Shown here piece after piece: positions 31,134 through 43,804 of a DNA stretch of 64,000 nucleotides. Under the pieces are notes generated by a model. It was not told the origin of the DNA and did not search any database. It saw only the letters and a program-made list of their open reading frames with translations. Position 1 is the first letter of the stretch. Every line of letters begins with the position of its first letter. The stretch covers positions 64,271,815 through 64,335,814 of the forward strand of contig NC_134573.1 in the NCBI RefSeq assembly GCF_050947875.1. The letters are read 5' to 3'. The stretch is from Dermacentor variabilis. Lineage: Eukaryota; Arthropoda; Arachnida; Ixodida; Ixodidae. The position numbers and the translations under genes were made by a program.

Positions 31134-34100
31134 CTCCTGCCAACATCGGTACATTATACACACATATTTAGCATCTCCTGAATGTGGCACACAAGTTCAA
31201 ACACAATATAACCACACATTACTAGGGACAAATCAACACACCACGAACATATGTTAAGAATAATATGGCGTGTGTAAAATGGCAATGCGTCACAAGTTTT
31301 CAGTGAAATCCACGTGTCAGCGCCGACATTGTTCACACTGTCATATCGTGATGAAATTCATACTCCATAAGGAGTAAACTCCAACGTAGGACCCTGTTAT
31401 TAAGGTGTTTCGCTGATTGAATGTATATCAGTGGTTGATGATCGCACTGCAATGTGAATGGTCGGCCATACAGAAAAACATGAGATTTTTTAATTGCCCA
31501 AACTAAAGCAAGGCCTTCTCTTTGGATTGTAGAGTAGGCTGATTCACGTGCTAGTAATATCCGGCTTGCATAAGATACTGCGTGCAGACAACCTTCTTGT
31601 TCCTGTAGTGGTACTTCTCCTAAGCTTCGTGAAGACACATCTGTGTGTAAAACAAATGGCTTGTACAAGTTTGGGGATTTCAGCACATGCTGCGTGACCA
31701 ATAGTCTCTTCACAGCTTGAAATGTTTTTCGTGTTCTCCACGCCAAACTAATTAATTTGGGATGCCTTTCTTTGTAGTTCTGTCAATCCATATGTCAGCT
31801 CAGCGTAATTGGGCACAAAGTCGCAATAGTAACCCGCAAGGCCCTGGAAGGCTTTTGGTTCCTTTTTGGTTTGCGGTTATACAGCCACTCGGATCTTCTC
31901 AGTAGTGTTTTTCATCTGTAGCAGACCTTGCCCAATGATGTGACCCAAAAAGCTTGTCATAGGGCAGCCGACTTCGCATTTTTCTGGCTTAGTAGTTTAA
32001 AAACTAGCTGTTCTGACGCACTAAAAAATATCTTCAATGTTTCCAGATGGTTTTCCCAAGCCTCAGTGGCAAGAAGTTTGTTATCAAAGTAGTAGAACAC
32101 ATTGGGAATGCCTTTGGTGATGACTCAAGTTAACCAATTAAACATTGCCGGTGCAGTCTTGAAGCCAAAGGGCATAAACTTGAAAATGGTAGAGACCGGA
32201 TTCGAATGAAAATGACGTGAGCTCTCTACAGTATCCTTTAAATAAAATTGAAGCGTGAGAAAAAGTTAATCCTGTGAGCCTAGCAAACATCATATCTGTG
32301 TGAGGGATCAGCTCACTATCTGGGAGAATAACCTTATTGAGTTGATGAAAGTCTGTGCACAACCTCACTGTGCCATCTTTCTTTTTAACGACCACTGCAG
32401 ATGAGTGGTAGGCCGACTTGGACCTTTCGATGATGCCCAGCTGCAACATGTCATTCACTTCTTTTTCCGCGGCTTCTTTGACAGCAAAAGGCAACGAGTA
32501 TCGTAACACCTATATCGGAGCCTCTGAAGTTGGCTTTAATTCACATTGAAGAATGTCTGTCTTCCCTGGTAAATCGGAGAAATTGTCTCTAAAGTGGTTC
32601 AGTACCTCCCTGACTTGGTGTCGCTTATCTGTGGCGAGCTCCGGGGCTATACTGATGTCTGTCCAGTCCCGCATCTGTCCTAATGTTACATGTGGGACAT
32701 CACTGGGAAAATCCTGGTTCATCACAAGCTCAGTCGGCTAAGCGGTAGTAGTGCCTGCAGCAATGTGTTGGTTTAGTGATTTGCGCTCTTCATATTTCGT
32801 GAACATGTTTATATGAAAGAGTATGACCGTATTGCCAAGGTTGACAAGGTAATCAAGTTCGCTGCACTTTTAGATAACTGGAAACTGACCTTGCCAAGAT
32901 ATCACCAGTTTGTTTTTGTCGGCTAGTAATAATACTAGCACCCAATCACTTGGAAAAAGTTCTCGCCTTCTTGTCATAATATTCATTCTTCGTGTGCAAA
33001 TGCACATGTCCGTTCCAGACGTCGGCCATGCTCCATTATATATGTATATATGTCGCCTTTGTCTTATCGTCAAGGTGAGCATTTATCCACACCTCCTTGA
33101 GAGCCGCCATAGGCCCTCGAACATGACGCCCATGTAGCAACTCAAACGGAGAGAACCCAGTCTGTGGAAGCTCTCTACAGGCGAACAATAATGGTCCAAG
33201 GTAGCAATCCGAGATTTTTAGGCGCTCTTGACACATCTGCCGTATCATGCGTTTTAATGTGTCATTAAAGCGCTCGATTAGACCATTATCCATCGGATAG
33301 TAGGGCATAGTAGGCAGTTGTTTTAAGGACAGTAGTCAACTAAACTCCTTATGACTGTTGACATGAAAGAAGAACCACAATCACTGATGATCTCCCTTGT
33401 TAAGCCAATACGAGATAACATTTCCAGGAGGTCCTCTGCAACCTGCCTCGACTTAATTGAGGGTAGTGCAACTGCATTGGGGTATCGCATTGCAAAATCT
33501 GCTATAGTCGGTATATAACGATTCCCTTTGTCAGAGGTTGGGGACAATGGACTGATGATGTCGATACCAACTCTCTTGAGTGGTATCTCGATGACAGGCA
33601 TGGTGCCCAGGGGAGCGCATCCCACAAGGTGACAAGGAACCGTCTGTTGACTTACGGCACAAGACTTCACAAACACCTTTGTGTCGGGCTGGACACCAGG
33701 TCAGTAGAAGTCTTCGGTAACCTTGCTTAGTCTTTTGGTATGCCCAGATGGCCGGCGAAGATGCCTGCATGTGCTAATTTCATCAATATTTCTCGCAGTT
33801 GTCGTGGCACCACGAGTTGCTCCAGTTCCGCCTCAAAAAGTTATTTGTGCTTGCGGGATAGCGTCCTATCTCAAAGAGAGAACACTGTTTCCTCATTGTT
33901 TGACACGATTTTCTTGCCAACAGCCTCGAAGCTATTTCGCAGCGTTTCATCGTCATTATAATATTTCTTAGGTGCCTCACTTTGTACACGCAAAGCAGGA
34001 AGTGACTTCACACGTAAGGTTGTACCTTCCACCACCTTTGTTCCCGCTACTCCTCCATATGTTATCTCTAGTTTCGATATCATTTCTAACTTGCCACACT

Positions 34101-35789
34101 GTAGCAAATCCTTGGATTCTGCTTCGGATGCTGTAAGATCACTGGATACTCTGTGTGTGCTGTTATCACGATTTTTGTTGCCGCAGGTCTTCACCTGCCT
34201 TTTTCTCGAACTTCATGTGAGCATTGAAGTGAAGTTGTGACTCATTGGTAGGTAACGTATCCGGTAATACTGTGCTTTTGATGTTTCCCAAAGTCACATC
34301 ATAGAATGGGTCCGCCATGCATTTCGCGAGCATCTAACCTACAAAAAACTGACTCTACAAAAAGACTTTGGCTTCCGGGAAGTACCGCACACTATGATCC
34401 AGTAAATACATCGGGCTTGTTGTTCTAGTAAATTTGTCCTTAGGAACTAAGGTTTGTAGCACGACAACCATGTTGCAGCCGGTGTCCTGCGGCACTCTAA
34501 TTGGCTCTTTTCTAGAAACCCTTTGGCAATGGGCAAGTCCTTGTTTCCACCAGCTGTCACACCTCGGTTCACTGTAGTGTTCAAGATGGGAATATTCTTT
34601 CCATTTTGTGGAACGACATAACCTTCCTTTTGTCTTGAGCTTGCAACGGTCTTGTCTATAGAGAACATACAACGATGCCTCTCCCTTGTCCACCCTTGCA
34701 GCGGAAAGCTTCTCACTGCCATGATGCAACTTGTTGTCATTTCGGACATGCGCTTGAAAACCTCTTCCGGTTCGCGCCCAGCAGTCATCTGCTCTATGAC
34801 CTTTCTTATCACAAAAGAAACAGCGCTTTGCGGTCTTCTCTGTTTTCCTTGCAGGCTCCAACTTCAATGCTGCCGGCCCTGCTTCCTTGTGGACACGTTC
34901 ATTACTTAGATTCGAGAGCACCTGCGCTTCCATAAAAGCTGTCAGCGGTCACACAACAAACTCAGTGTCTTGCAATTTCTTTCCTTCAGAAAGATTCTGA
35001 GCGCTGTGGAACAGTCTTTCATAAATTGCTCACTTACGATTAATTCTCTCAAGCTAGAATAGCTTCTCTCCGTCTTGCCCATTTCTAGCCAACGGGCAAA
35101 GTAGCCGGAAAGTCTTGCAGCATACTGCAGGTCAGACCCGTCTTGTGGCTTGGCTCAGCGAAATCTCTCCTGATAGCCTTCTGCAGTGTACTGGAATTGC
35201 TGCAGTAATGCTGCTTTTATCTGATCATAATTCAGCGCAGTTGTTGATCTAACTTGCCCATCACGGTTAGTGCCTCTCCAGTCATACGTAGGCTCACTGA
35301 AAGGGTCCACTTCTCATGGGGCCACCCTTGACACGTCACGACCTATTCAAGCCACTACAAACATGAATTGAGGTCGTGACGTGCTTCATTGAAGGGCGGT
35401 ATCAGCTTATGAGGATTGCAGACATCCCATGCACCTGTGGCATTGATGCGAAATCCTCCTGGTTCATGAGCCTCAGTTGACTGCAATCTGTTCGTACTTT
35501 CCTGAAGTCGAAGCTTCAGCTCTAGGATCTTCAGCTTTTGTTCTTCAGCTTTCTGTTGCTGCTCTAAAAGTCTCTGTTGCCACTCTGCACTTTCTTTCAC
35601 GATCTCATGTTCCTTAGTGTGCTCATCACGAGCTTGGGTGCACTCTCTCTCTCTTTACCCGTTCTCCGAGCTCAACACTCTCAAGCCCTAGATCTCGCCA
35701 AGTGCAAAAAGTTTCCTTTTCCATGGCTCAGCTCCATATCTGAGTAATGGCTTTGGATTTTAATAAGCAATCCTGGCAGGCTCGCCAAT
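31134..35789 (-). pseudogene. Ty3/Gypsy-type retroelement with gag-PR-IN-RT-RH order (Gmr1-like), degenerate
   Basis: Read leftwards on the minus strand. Gag: 35600-34800, coiled region rich in Gln/Glu/Leu (RLLEQQQKAEEQKLKILELK) and a SCAN-like part. Zinc knuckle CFFCDKKGHRADDC near 34800. Protease: PQDTGCNMVVV near 34480. Integrase: HAGIFAGHLGI zinc-region remnant near 33790, core with VGIDIISPLSPTS, EIISDCGSSF and NGLIERFNDTLK (D, D, E all present), then a C-terminal SDWVLVLL...NKLVISWQGQFPV piece at 33000-32880. RT: 32725-31780 (KKDGTVRLCTDFHQLNKV). RNase H: 31746-31290. The YxDD motif reads YFDN at 32091-32080, so the second catalytic Asp is lost. Several frameshifts and stops occur. Integrase lies before reverse transcriptase without a gap. 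Confidence 0.85.
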
Positions 35790-36043
35790 TGTTATAGTTC
35801 GTCAGCCGAACGTCTCAGATATAGGTAGCTAAGACATAGACAGGACATTGAACTATTACACTTATGAAGAGCTAGCAAGACACAGCTATTTCTATAACGG
35901 TTCATACAGTCCATGGCTCATGTGAGTTGTTACAATGCGTGTCCTTACTGACGATGCGATCATTCTTCGTAAGATGGTCACTCAAAGTACTTGGTGGCGA
36001 GGTTGGAGGCGTCAGCGCTTGTAGACTTGCAGCACAATATCTA
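35790..36043 (-). mobile_element. 5' LTR of the Gmr1-like retrotransposon, truncated
   Basis: Matches the left 250 bp of the 3' LTR at 30352-31133 and starts with the same tgttat. It is cut off near 36043, where RTE LINE text begins on the plus strand. The remainder of the LTR is not seen beyond the RTE piece. The internal region begins (minus strand) with attggcgagcctgccagga just after the LTR end. Confidence 0.7.
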
Positions 36044-36425
36044 GACGGGGCAGAAACCTGGATCCTTATGAAAAGGGTTCTACTTAAATTGAGGACAACT
36101 CGCCGAGCTATGGAAAGAAGCATGACGGGTGTAAGGTTAAAGGATAAGAAAAGAGCAGATTGGGTGAGGGAACAAACGTGAGTAAATGACATCTTAGTTG
36201 ATATCAAGAAAAAGAAATGGGGCATAGGCAGGACATGAGGAGGGAAGATAACCGATGGTCATAAAGGGTTACGGACTGGATTCCAAGGGAAGGGAAGCGT
36301 AGCAGAAAGCGGCAGAAAGTTAGGTGGGCGGATGAGATTAAGAAGTTTACAGGGTCAACCTGGCCACAGTTAGTGCATGACCGGGGCAGTTGGAGAAGTA
36401 TGGGAGAGGCCTTTGTGCTGCAGTA
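36043..36425 (+). mobile_element. RTE LINE 3' coding fragment
   Basis: Encodes, with frameshifts, the same string of motifs as the end of the minus-strand RTE at 37797-37090: AETWILMKRVLLKLRTT, KDKKRADWVREQT, then GKRSRKRQKVRWADEIKKF and a final GEAFVLQ. 5' truncated and without the trinucleotide tail. It truncates the Gmr1-like 5' LTR, so it inserted later or marks a rearrangement. Confidence 0.8.
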
Positions 36426-37089
36426 AGATCAAAAACTATATGCGCAAGAATACACGTGAGAGACACATGCTGCTTGAAGAACAAGAAAATGTCTGTTCTC
36501 CAAGGAGAACCGTACAATAGCATAGTAGAATAAAAGCAGACACTGCGGCCGGAATGCATCGGAATGCGTGCGCAATCGGCGCGCGGCATTAAAAAAAATG
36601 AAGTGATATAAAGAAGAGAAAGAAAGGCATCTATTCCTAAGACATATATGCATGTCATATCGAATTATAAACGGCGTTTGAGCAGTCTGAATGCGTATTG
36701 CAGCGCACGAAGTAGTACTAATGAACCTTTCAAGTAGTATCGTCACCAGTTTCCAATGGTGCAACCTTGATGTGGCCCAATCCACATCGATCGCAGCGAC
36801 ACCACAGTATTTTCCGTCATCGCTCACTTCACTGCAAAGCATGCGCTGCCCCAGCCACTCGTCCACTCAACCATATTCTAGTATGTACACTCTACCGGTG
36901 GCCACAAAGGCCGGTGATGGTGGATGCTACATCACCACTCCCCGTTTGGCAGCGGGAGATTTAAATTGCAATAAAGGTATTCGTACCCTCCAGATGCAAT
37001 TTTCTCGTAAACTAAGTCTTTCCTTGGCATGAAATCAACATTGCGAGGTTTCTGAAATCGTACTTAAACAGTCCACATGGATTTTGTAT
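36426..37089. other. Between two RTE fragments, nothing recognised
   Basis: Open frames at 36429-36866 (minus) and 36691-37032 (plus) overlap and carry no known motif. Confidence 0.4.
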
Positions 37090-40000
37090 TTTCCTTTCAT
37101 CATCATCATCATCAGTCTGGCTAGCCCACTGCAGGGCAAAGGCCTCTCCCATACTTCTCCAACTACCCCGGTCATGTCCTAATTGTGGCCACGTTGTCCC
37201 TGCAAACTTCTGAATCTCATCTGCCCACCTAACTTTCTGCCGCCCCCTGCTAGGCTTCCCTTCCCTTGGAATCCAGTCCGTAGCCCTTAATGACCATCGG
37301 TTATCTTCCCTCCTCATTACATGTCCTGCCCATGCCCCCCCCCATTTATTTTTCGTGATTTCAACTAAGATGTCATTAACTCGTGTTTGTTCCCTCACCC
37401 AATCTGCTCTTTTCTTATCCCTTAACTTTACACCTATCGTTCTTCCTTCCATAGCTCTTTGCGTCGTCCTCAATTTAAGTAAAACCCTTTTCGTAAGTCT
37501 CCAGGTTTCTGCCTCGTACGTGACAACTGGTAAGACACAGCTGTTATACACTTTTCTCTTGAGGGATAATGGCAACCCGCTGTTCATGATCTGAGAATGC
37601 CTGCCAAATGCACCCCAGCCCATTCTTGTTCTTCTGAATATTTCAGTCTCATGATCCGGATCTGCGGTCACTGCCTGCCCTAAGTAGACGTATTTCCTTA
37701 CCACTTCTAGTGCCTCGCTACCTATCGTAAACTGCTGTTCTCTTCCGAGGCTGTTAAACATTACTTTAGTTTTCTGCAGAATAATTTTTAGACCCACTCT
37801 TCTGCTTTGCTTCTACAGTTCATTGAGCATGCATTGCAATTGGCCCCCTGAGTTACTAAGCAAGGCAATATCATCAGCGAGCCGCAAGTTACTACGGTAT
37901 TCGCCATTAACTCTTATCCCCAATTCTTCCCAATCCAGGTCTCTGAATACCTCCTGTAAACACGCAGTGAATAGCATTGGAGAGATCCTATCTCCCTGTC
38001 TGATGTCTTTCTTTATTGGGATTTTGTTGCTTTCTTTATGGGGGACTACGGTGGCTGTGGAGCCGCTATAGATATCTTTCAGTATTTTTACATATGGGTC
38101 GTCTACATCCTGATTCCGTAATGCCTCCATGACTGCTGAGGTTTCGACTGAATGAAAGATTTTCTCGTAATCAATGAAAGCTATGTATAAGGGTTGGTTA
38201 TATTCTGAACATTTCTCTATCACCTGATTTATGATAGTGTCAATATGGTCCATTGTTGAGTAGCCTTTACGAAACATTGCCTGGTCCTTTGGTTGACAGA
38301 AGTCTAAGGTGTTCCGTGATTCTATTTGCGATTACCTTAGTAAATACTTTGTAGGCAACAGACAGTAAGCTGATCGGTCTGTAATTTTTCAAGTCTTCGG
38401 CGTCCCCTTTTTTTATGGATTAGGATTATGTTAGCGTTCTTCCAAGATTCCGGTACGCTCGAGGTCATGAGGCATTGCGTATGCAGCGTGGCCAGGTTTT
38501 GTAGAACAATCTGCCCACCATCCTTCAACAAATCTGCTGTTACCTGATCCTCCCCAGCAGCCTCCCCCCTTTGCATAGCTCCCAAGGCTTTCTTTACTTC
38601 TTCCGGCGTTACTTGTGGGATTTCAAATTCCTCTAGACTATTCTCGCTTCCATTAGAGAGTTTTAGAATAGGGGCCCCAAACGTTTTGGGGCCCCAAAGA
38701 AATAGCGTTGAAGCCACTGCTAATGTGCGAAAAGCGAACTCCGTTTGGGTTTTGCGTTGGGAACGCTATTTCACCCAAATAGCGGCCCCAAATAGCGGCC
38801 CCAAAAGCTTTGCGTCAGCAAAAATGGCGGCACCCATCGAAGCGACGGCTCTAACCTAGCACCAAACTGGCTTCGATTCGTGGTAACGCGTGAAGTTCGC
38901 AAGCTAGAAGAAGTGGCTGCGGTTATCGCTTTCTCATAACTAGCGTGTGCTATGAAGATTGATTCATTAGACGCCGCTGTTTCCGAGTTCGATTGTGGAT
39001 ATAATGGCTCGTAGGCCTAACACGGCTAAGCTTGGCTGGTGAAGGCACGTAAAGTTGGTTTGCTCAAAACTAAGCGCAACTAATTGTTCGCTGCTTGCAT
39101 AATAACCCCTAAATTGTAATTAAACGCGAATACACGCAAATCAAAATTACCATTCCTGTCATAAAATGCTATCGTTTAATTAATTATTTCTAATATCTTG
39201 AGCGCATAGTGGCGCTGTCAGCGCAAGACGCTATACGCAATCGCAAAGCCCTATTCTAAAACTCTTCACTCCTGTGTGCCCCAATGCTAACTCCCGCAAA
39301 GCTCTTTGTGGCCCCAAAATATTGTGGCCCATATTCTAAAGCTCTCTATTATCGTCGTGGGTGCCACTGGTACTGTATAAATCTCAATAGAACTCCTCAG
39401 CGACTTGAACTATCTCCTCCATATTAGTAATGATATTGCCGGCTTTGTCTCTTAACGCATACTTATGATTCTTGCCTATTCCTAGTTTCTTCTTCACTGC
39501 TTTTAGGCTTTCTCCATTCCTGTGAGCATGTTCAATTCTATCCATATTATACTTGCTTATGTCAGCTGTCTTAAGCTTGTTGATTAAAAAAGTTCTGCCA
39601 CTACTATTCTAGCCGTAGGGTAAGAGGCTTACATTGGCGTTTCTTAATTAGATCTTTTGTCTCCTGCGATAGCTTACATGTACCCTGTCTAACGGAGTTA
39701 CCACCGACTTCTATTGCACACTCCTTAATGATGCCCATAAGATTGTCGTTCATTGCCTCAACACTTAAGGTCCTCTTCCTGAGTTAAAGCCGAATACCTG
39801 TTCTGTAGCTTGATCTGGAATTCCTTTATTTTTCCTCTTACCGCTAACTCTTTGATCGGCTTCTTATGTACCAGTTTCTTCCGTTCCCTCCTCAAGTCTA
39901 GTCTAATTCGAGTTCTTACCATCCTATGGTCACCTGAGCACACCTTGCCGAGCATGTCCACAACTTGTATGATGCCAGGGTTAGCGCAGAGTACAAAGTC

Positions 40001-40445
40001 TATTTAATTTCTAGTCTCGCCATTTGGGCTCCTCCACATCCACTTTCGGCTATCCCGTTTGCGGAAGATGGTATTCATCATCTGGATATTATTCTGTTCT
40101 GCAAACTCTACAAATAACTCTCCCCTGCTATTCCTAGAGCCTATACCCTAATCCCCCACTCTCTTGTCTCCAGCCCGCTTCTTGCCTACGCTGGCATTGA
40201 AGTCGCCCATCAGTATAGGGTATTTTGTTTTGACTTTACCGATCGCCGATTCCATGTCTTCATAGAAGCTTTCGACTTCCTGGTCATTATGACTGTATGT
40301 AGGGGCGTAGACTTGTACTGCCTTCAATTTGTACCTCTTATTAGGTTTGACAACAAGACCTGCCACCCTCTCGTTAAAGAATTTTCCTTTAGTGTCCCTT
40401 TAATCAAGAAAATCGCCAATGTATGCTTTTGTCTGACTGAATAAG
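37090..40445 (-). pseudogene. RTE-clade LINE (endonuclease-reverse transcriptase), near complete but broken
   Basis: From right to left on the minus strand. Endonuclease: 40366-40148 with VQVYAPTYSHND and ILMGDFNASVG. Linker: 39961-39360 (DHRMVRTRIRLDLRRERKKL). RT: 38640-37813 with [42 protein letters not shown] and LRLADDIALL (the usual YADD/FADD reads LADD). C-terminal: 37797-37012 with FRRTRMGWGAFGRHSQ, VYNSCVLPVVTYEAETW and WAGHVMRREDNRW, ending in (GAT)n-encoded Asp residues and the (ATG)n tail at about 37100-37115. MITE copy 2 (38655-39347) interrupts it. Frameshifts and the 5' truncation in the endonuclease make it inactive. Confidence 0.9.
38655..39347. mobile_element. 693-bp MITE, family M, copy 2, inside the RTE LINE
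   Basis: Ends AGAGAGTTTTAGAATA and, reverse-complemented, AGAGAGCTTTAGAATA, flanked by ATT at 38652-38654 and 39348-39350. Removing it with one ATT leaves continuous RTE coding text (ACG ACG ATA ATG GAA on the minus strand), an internal empty-site proof of the boundaries. Homologous in reverse orientation to 17456-18162. Confidence 0.9.
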
Positions 40446-40702
40446 TAGCCTCAAGGTCAGCCTGGCCAGCTGGCAGAGGATTGTATGCCCATAATCAAAA
40501 CGAAGGCCTGCTAACTGTGAGGTGAAAGAATTAAAATGCTTATTGTATCATGTGACATTATCACTTCCTGATTGAACTGGTATCAAACGAACCCCTGCAA
40601 GCACTATCTTTATCTCGGCAGTTGTGCTTTCACAGATTTTACCGGCACAGGTTCTACAACTTGCCATTTTCATCAGTTTCATTGTGTTCATAACTGCTGC
40701 AG

Positions 40703-40801
40703 AGTCCCGTCACACCAGCATGGCATTTGTTGTGATGTCGGCCAGCAATTCATGTGAACACAACAGCTCCATGGCTGCAACTGCTGATGAGAGTGACAAC
40801 G
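40703..40801 (+). CDS. BEN-domain protein, exon 2 (variable linker)
   Basis: Acceptor ataactgctgcag/AGTCCC and donor AACG/GTGACA bound 99 bp, phase 1 in and phase 1 out. The reading frame is rich in Ser, Ala, Asp and Glu, as expected for the disordered linker before a BEN domain. The phases fit exon 1 (24290) and the exon at 41330. Confidence 0.6.
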
Positions 40802-41329
40802 GTGACATGTGTATTTCTTGTAAAGGAATAAATCAATCGCAGATACCTAAATTCTTCCATTTATGTAAATTTATTACAATATTCGTCACTGCAAACGTGT
40901 TCACAGTATGTGTTAAAAGGCCCGCGACACAGAGTTTTTCATTATATGCATTATTTTGTTGTTCTAGAGGCGTTATATTGAGGCATTCCACTGTATACAG
41001 GTGAAATATTAACACTCTTAGTCACATGATATAGACAAGATGAATCAGTAGTTTGCTGCATGAATGTTGATTGTAAGGCCATCTGTTACCACCATTCATT
41101 ATGTTTATGTTTTGTTAATGCTGCCATTCTTTTCAGGAAAACAGTGTGCCTTAGAGGGCCACATCTATAGCTATTGATGATGTGGATGACTCTGAAACAG
41201 GGGAACCCGCTTCCCAAAGCCCAGAGGTATAATGATGTAGCTTCGACTGAGCTTTATTTATTTATTTTATTTATTACATGCCTTCTTTCAATGTAGCCAA
41301 TAGTTTCCCATCAAATTATTCTCTTTCAG

Positions 41330-41388
41330 AGTGCCTCCATCATGCACACCAATCTGCAGATGAAACATCCCGGGCCATGTGCAATCAG
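41330..41388 (+). CDS. BEN-domain protein, exon 3 (linker)
   Basis: A strong polypyrimidine acceptor (attattctctttcag/AG) and a consensus donor (AATCAG/GTAAGG) bound 59 bp, phase 1 in, phase 0 out. It encodes a short His/Gln/Ser-rich linker. Confidence 0.6.
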
Positions 41389-42320
41389 GTAAGGTCCTCA
41401 ATCTTTCCTAACTTTAATTTGCCTGGCATTTTAATATGCATGCAAGGAAAATAACAGGCGACTTAAATGTACTGAGGATAAGGTCAATATACCTAGGACG
41501 TTGTCAGATAATGATAAACTTTATTGCTACTACCATATTCACTCAAAAATTGGTCAACTACAAGTTGACCCGTATATATTGACCTCGCAAAGGAAGAAAA
41601 ATTTAAATGTAGGTGACTAATCTTCTGAAAACGAACCATAACACATGGCGTAGCCTGAATTGCAAAAAATAACTCGACTACGATGCAGCCTTTCAGCCAT
41701 CTCTCGCGTGCTTAAGCAATGTGCTGCCAATTTTTTTTCTTGCCCTCGCAAGAGGTGGCCACAGCATCCATATAGAAATGACAACTATGAACATGACAGG
41801 CATTTCTTTATCACAAGCTCAGCTACTAGATGTGGCAGTTGATGCCAAAGCTGTGTCCTTGTGCGAACTGCTGGAGAAGTCGTCCTCGTCAGATGTATCA
41901 CGGATGTACTTGGCATCCCAAACGACGTACTCAGTGCCATTGAGTGCAATCGATGTGCAGCATTTCTTAAATCCAGCCTAGACTGTTGCCGCTGGTAGGC
42001 CTTCCCACAAATTCTTTACCCACGTCACAACTTCACTGAGAGAAGAGCCTTCTTGTGGCGTCATCACTGCTTGCTGTTTGATCACTGCAATGGCGCAGAA
42101 CCCGTGTCTTGAAAAACCAGAACACATGCAGCCACACTTTGCGGAGTTGGTGGACGAATTGCTCCCACATTTTGTGTTCGAGTTGTTTATGTGCTCATTT
42201 TTCTGGTATATGCTTAATCTGTGGGGCTGAATAACTAATTAGCTTATACCTGAAACACAAATTATTCAGCTAGAATGTGTTGGCTGCATAACTTGATAAT
42301 GACAGTACTGTCATTTGCAG

Positions 42321-42368
42321 GAGTCTGACATTGCAGTGTCAGAAGTTCTTGCTGAACTTAACGGCAAG
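42321..42368 (+). CDS. BEN-domain protein, exon 4 (48-bp microexon)
   Basis: Acceptor catttgcag/GAG and donor GGCAAG/GTGAGT bound 16 codons, phase 0 at both ends. It encodes ESDIAVSEVLAELNGK, which leads into the BEN domain. Confidence 0.65.
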
Positions 42369-43584
42369 GTGAGTTGCTTTTGTCTTATTGTGATAGCAAT
42401 TATAAGGACAGTCCAAGCTTAAATTTGCTTTGATGTGGTGGCCCGTATATTAAGATCATATAGAAAAAGCATGTGAGAGAGAGGGCACTGTGTGTGTGTC
42501 GGGGGGGCATTGGACGACATAGTGAGTCTGCCCAGGCTGGGAAGGGCATGAGTTGCCGGTGAAGCATGTCTGTCCTCTAGTCAGCCCGGCCTGGAGTGAC
42601 CACGTTATCACTCCATGCTGCATATGTAAAAAGGGGGTGCACGTGCCCTATCCTACGAGTAATCTGCAGTATTTCTAAAATTTGAGAGACCCGAGATGGC
42701 TGTTCCCTCCATGTCCCTGTTACTCTACCGGTATTCGTGGATTTGTGCACGCCTAATGTTGCAGCTCACATTATCTCAAGGAAGCGAGAACCTACTCAAT
42801 ATGTCTGCTGACTGCTGTTTGCGCTGTTGATCACGCCAGCATTGTGAAAGCAAGCGTTCGCGGTCATTGAGTGAGACCTGTTCTTTATTTTGTGTGTGCT
42901 GAGACTGTGCTCATTAATTTATTTAGTATGAGAATGTTTGCCGCAGTATATAGGGCCAATGAAACTACAAACAATTAATAGTTTTTATATGCTTTGTCTT
43001 TCGGGCAGAACTGACTTGTTTCGTTAAAAGAAGAAACATACTATTCTGCTTGCTTCAGTACAAGTATATGCGATAATAGCATGGATAGTTTGGCTAGTTG
43101 GTACTGTATTACAGAGGAAACAGCACAGGAACATTGAGACGCGAAAGGTGACACATACATATACAACTTAAAGGGCTCCTCACGAGGCCCCATAGCAAAT
43201 TTTGGTTATACGCTAGAAGTTGTTACGTGTCCTCTAGGGAGTGTTCTGCCACAAAAATTTTTCAAATCGGCTCATTAATAGCCAAGACAAAAATATCTCA
43301 TTGGCGCAAACCCGATTTCAGCAGGTGGGCTCCACTGCCAAGCAAGATACTCTCTCCACTCGCCCCATCTAGCCTCTGCAAGTGAAATTCCTTCCCTGCG
43401 TTGCCCCGCACCGGACCTCGAGGATCGCATGACACATACGTCACAGGCTCCCCCCCCCCCTCCGCTTTTTTTTCTTCTCACTTTTTTTGGCACTACGCAT
43501 TTCCGTAGACGGCGTCACGCACGAGCTGTTGTCTCGTTCACACAGCTCACGATTTTGCATGAGTTAATTGCTTTGGTGAGAGAG

Positions 43585-43670
43585 TTTGCCGGACAGCGTG
43601 GGAATAGAACCTGGGCCCCTGGGGTGTGAAACGAGCACTCATCCCTGATGCCACAGCGGCTCTTTGGTTC
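43585..43670 (-). repeat. Degenerate tRNA-like SINE head
   Basis: On the minus strand a degenerate box A and a box B-like GGTTCTATTCCCACG are spaced as in the copy at 15905-15990, with the shared cacaccccaggggcccaggttc core. It lies in the BEN intron just before exon 5. Confidence 0.4.
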
Positions 43671-43804
43671 TCTTTGTCTTAAGGTATGCCTAGTGCGTGC
43701 GCCATGTGGCACACGTCACACTGCAGCCATCTGGTTGACTAAAGGTGCTTTCGCGTTCCCACATGTAAGCAGTCTTGATGTGTATCTGCCTTCTTACATT
43801 GCAG

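Noticed and set aside
41129..41210. Exon-like block with a good acceptor (ttcttttcag) and donor (CAGAG/GTATAA) between BEN exons 2 and 3
   Set aside because: Every frame compatible with its neighbours contains a stop (for example TAG soon after the acceptor). Skipping it joins exon 2 to exon 3 in perfect phase. It may be a dead or alternative exon.
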